This document shows positions 62,033 through 64,000 of a stretch of 64,000 nt of DNA, piece after piece (the first letter of the stretch is position 1; every line of letters starts with the position of its first letter). Under the pieces are notes generated by a model. That model was not told where the DNA came from. It ran no database searches and saw nothing but the letters and a program-made list of their open reading frames with translations. Source of the DNA: Streptomyces sp. NBC_01428 (GTDB taxonomy: Bacteria > Actinomycetota > Actinomycetes > Streptomycetales > Streptomycetaceae); contig NZ_CP109499.1 in NCBI RefSeq assembly GCF_036231965.1, positions 2,728,001 through 2,792,000 on the forward strand. Direction: 5' to 3'. The translations under genes and the position numbers were made by a program.

Positions 62033-62578
62033 TCAAAACCCCCCGTTCTGTTCCGTATCCTGTGCCCGCTCGTTCCCGGTCTGTTCGCCCGCCAGCTCCT
62101 CCAGGAGCAGGGCGAGCACGCTGCGTACACTCTCCATACGGATTTCCGCACGGCCACCGTTCAACCGCAGTGGCGCCACTTTCCCGCCGCCAGGGGCAGG
62201 AAATGTCCCGCCGGAGGGTCCCGCGACGGCCACGTACACCGTGCCGACCGGCTGGCCGTCCTGGGGATCCGGACCGGCGACGCCGGTGGTCGCGATCCCC
62301 CAGTCCGCACCGAGCGCCGTGCGCACCCCGGCCGCCATCTGGGCCGCGACCTGCGGATCCACCGCCCCGCGCTGGGCCAGCAGAGTGGCGTCGACACCCA
62401 GCAGCTGGTGCTTGAGCGGGGTGGCGTACGCGGTCACGGAGCCCCGGAACGCCTTCGAGGCGCCCGGCACCGCCGTGAGCTCGGCCGCCACCAGGCCACC
62501 GGTGAGCGACTCGGCGACGGCGAGGGTCTCTCCCCTCACCGTGAGTAGTCGCACCACCTCGGTGGCCGCGGACGTCAC
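62033..62578 (-). CDS. cinA: CinA C-terminal/PncC-like nicotinamide-nucleotide amidase
   Basis: A 181-residue protein with only the C-terminal CinA domain: AVAESLTGGLVAAELTAVPGAS and GIATTGVAGPDPQDGQPVGTVYVAV, with the catalytic Ser in SLTGG. It deamidates nicotinamide mononucleotide in NAD recycling. It lacks the N-terminal COG1058 domain. The start overlaps pgsA by 4 bp (ATGA). Confidence 0.9.
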   Translation of the reverse strand: MTSAATEVVRLLTVRGETLAVAESLTGGLVAAELTAVPGASKAFRGSVTAYATPLKHQLLGVDATLLAQRGAVDPQVAAQMAAGVRTALGADWGIATTGVAGPDPQDGQPVGTVYVAVAGPSGGTFPAPGGGKVAPLRLNGGRAEIRMESVRSVLALLLEELAGEQTGNERAQDTEQNGGF

Positions 62579-63297
62579 CGTGCGGCCTCCTCGGCTGCTG
62601 CCCGGCGCGCGGCGATTCCCTGCCGGCGCAGCACGATGGCCTGTCTCACATAGTCGAGTCCGGTGACCACGGTCAGGACGACCGCCACGGCCATCACCCA
62701 GAACCTCAGGGTGGCCAGTGCCCCCGTCAGCGCCAGGATGTACATCCCGACCGCCGTGCCCTGGGCCAGCGTCTTCAGCTTGCCGCCACGGCTCGCCGGG
62801 ATGACCCCGTAACGGATGACGACGAAGCGCAGCAGGGTGACGCCCAGCTCACGGCCGAGGATGACGACGGTCACCCACCAGGGCAGATCGCCGAGGCCGG
62901 ACAGGCAGATGAGCGCCGCGCCCATGATCGCCTTGTCGGCGATGGGGTCGGCGATCTTCCCGAAGTCGGTGACGAGGTTGTAGGTGCGTGCCAGGTGGCC
63001 GTCGAAGATGTCGGTGATCATGGCGACAGCGAACGCCGCCCAGGCCCAGGCGCGCATGGCGGGGTCGTAGCCGCCGTCGGCCAGCATCAGGGCCACGAAG
63101 CCGGGCACGAGGACGAGCCGGATCATGGTCAGGATGTTGGCGATGTTCCACAGGCTGGCCTGGTCGACGGCCGCGGCGGGCAGCTTCCCGCCGCGTACCT
63201 GCCTGCCGTCGCCCGGAGCACCGGACGCGTCGGGGGCGCTCGTCGCGCCTTTGGCGCTGGGGGAGCCGCCCGCCGCGGATGCCGGGACTCCGGTCAT
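62575..63297 (-). CDS. pgsA: CDP-diacylglycerol--glycerol-3-phosphate 3-phosphatidyltransferase
   Basis: A 240-residue membrane enzyme making phosphatidylglycerol phosphate, the precursor of phosphatidylglycerol and cardiolipin. The CDP-alcohol phosphotransferase motif is DGHLART...[12 protein letters not shown]. The N-terminal 45 residues are disordered; about five membrane helices follow. It overlaps both rimO and cinA by 4 bp, so the three genes are coupled. Confidence 0.94.
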   Translation of the reverse strand: MTGVPASAAGGSPSAKGATSAPDASGAPGDGRQVRGGKLPAAAVDQASLWNIANILTMIRLVLVPGFVALMLADGGYDPAMRAWAWAAFAVAMITDIFDGHLARTYNLVTDFGKIADPIADKAIMGAALICLSGLGDLPWWVTVVILGRELGVTLLRFVVIRYGVIPASRGGKLKTLAQGTAVGMYILALTGALATLRFWVMAVAVVLTVVTGLDYVRQAIVLRRQGIAARRAAAEEAAR

Positions 63298-64000
63298 CTG
63301 GCCGCCTCCTCAGTCTCCGTACACGCGAGCGCGCCGATCAGCGGCTCGGCCACCAGGTCGACACCTTCCGTACCGACCACCTTGGCCTCGACGATACGGC
63401 CGACGGTCAGACCCGCGCCGCTCGTGAACAGCACCTGTCCGTCCGTCTCGGGCGCCTGGTGCGCGGCGCGGCCGTACGCTCCGTCCTCGCCGTCGACCGA
63501 CTCGACCAGGACGTGGACCGTCTCGCCGACACGCTCCTCGGCGCGCTGGGCGACCAGTTCCTCGGCGAGGCGGGACACGCGCGCGAGGCGCTCGGCGACG
63601 ACGTCCTCGTCCAGCTTGTTCTCGAAGGTCGCCGCCTCGGTGCCGTCCTCGTCCGAGTAGCCGAAGACGCCGATCGCGTCGAGGCGGGCGCCCGTGAGGA
63701 AACGCTCCAGCTCGGCGAGGTCGGCCTCGCTCTCGCCGGGGAACCCGACGATGAAGTTCGAGCGCACGCCGGCCTGCGGGGCCTTGGCCCGGATGGTGTC
63801 GAGCAGCTCGAGGAACCGGTCGGTGTCGCCGAAGCGGCGCATGGAGCGCAGCACGTCGGGCGCGGAGTGCTGGAAGGACAGGTCGAAGTAGGGCGCGACG
63901 TTCTCCGTCGACGTGAGGACGTCGATCAGGCCGGGGCGCATCTCGGCGGGCTGGAGGTAGCTGACCCGCACGCGCTCGATGCCGTCGATCTCGGCCAGCT
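63294..64000 (-). CDS. rimO: Ribosomal protein S12 methylthiotransferase RimO, N-terminus off the right edge
   Basis: The C-terminal 235 residues of RimO, which methylthiolates Asp in ribosomal protein S12. It has [39 protein letters not shown] and [20 protein letters not shown] of the radical SAM core, then a TRAM domain. The radical SAM Cys motif lies beyond the window. It overlaps pgsA by 4 bp. Confidence 0.93.
   Translation of the reverse strand, partial: LAEIDGIERVRVSYLQPAEMRPGLIDVLTSTENVAPYFDLSFQHSAPDVLRSMRRFGDTDRFLELLDTIRAKAPQAGVRSNFIVGFPGESEADLAELERFLTGARLDAIGVFGYSDEDGTEAATFENKLDEDVVAERLARVSRLAEELVAQRAEERVGETVHVLVESVDGEDGAYGRAAHQAPETDGQVLFTSGAGLTVGRIVEAKVVGTEGVDLVAEPLIGALACTETEEAAR

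Noticed and set aside
1-64000. tRNA, rRNA, CRISPR or insertion sequences
   Set aside because: I saw no cloverleaf-like sequence, spaced direct-repeat array or transposase; the tandem repeats found are short coding minisatellites.

Overview
The window is a high-GC actinobacterial chromosome segment, almost certainly Streptomyces. The evidence is strong G/C third-position bias, GTG/TTG starts, GGAGG-type ribosome sites, and a gene set and order (nrdR-nrdJ, lexA, hflX, rshA, dapF, miaA, miaB, gluRK-gluABCD, recA-recX, lhr-nei, dpsC, clgR, cinA, pgsA, rimO) that matches my memory of the core S. coelicolor chromosome. I see no phage, transposase, CRISPR array, tRNA or rRNA. Both edges cut genes: a YdbC-like gene on the left and rimO on the right.

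Region by region. 0-6 kb: a TerD-like protein, the B12-dependent ribonucleotide reductase NrdJ with its repressor NrdR, and the SOS repressor LexA. A paired NrdR box and an SOS box lie in the nrdR-lexA intergenic region. 6-13 kb: a DinG-type helicase and a three-gene NRPS-independent siderophore locus (acyltransferase, IucA/IucC synthetase, diaminobutyrate-type aminotransferase). 13-22 kb: two tandem S1-type lipoprotein proteases, HflX, an M1 metallopeptidase and RshA, whose ppGpp synthetase half looks degenerate. 22-28 kb: dapF, a membrane protein, miaA, two small proteins (one a lone MT0933-type antitoxin), an extradiol-dioxygenase-like protein and miaB. 28-31 kb: a QorB-like reductase divergent from a TetR regulator, an alpha/beta hydrolase and a MazG-like protein.

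31-38.5 kb is a glutamate uptake module. It holds a TAXI binding protein, the GluK/GluR two-component system and the gluABCD ABC importer, with a 20-bp direct repeat upstream of gluR and strong hairpins on both sides of gluB. 38.5-45 kb: an FAD monooxygenase, cysteine dioxygenase overlapping a rhodanese, and an FtsX-like permease that overlaps its winged-helix regulator but has no adjacent ATPase. 45-53 kb: recA-recX behind an SOS box, an AI-2E family transporter, DUF3046, and azlCD, whose azlC overlaps an AraC regulator by 127 bp. 53-59.4 kb: a giant Lhr helicase gene interrupted by a one-base frameshift near 56400, followed by nei. 59.4-64 kb: an SDR gene behind a perfect TetR-type palindrome, a small membrane protein, dpsC, clgR, cinA, pgsA and rimO, the last three in an overlapping operon.

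The theme is genome maintenance (lexA, recA, recX, the DinG-type helicase, lhr, nei, nrdJ), stress and proteolysis control (clgR, rshA, dpsC, hflX) and nutrient uptake. Most unusual are the split lhr, the uncharacterised siderophore locus with in-frame minisatellites, the degenerate RshA synthetase, the TAXI protein beside GluKR, and several unassigned palindromes and repeats.
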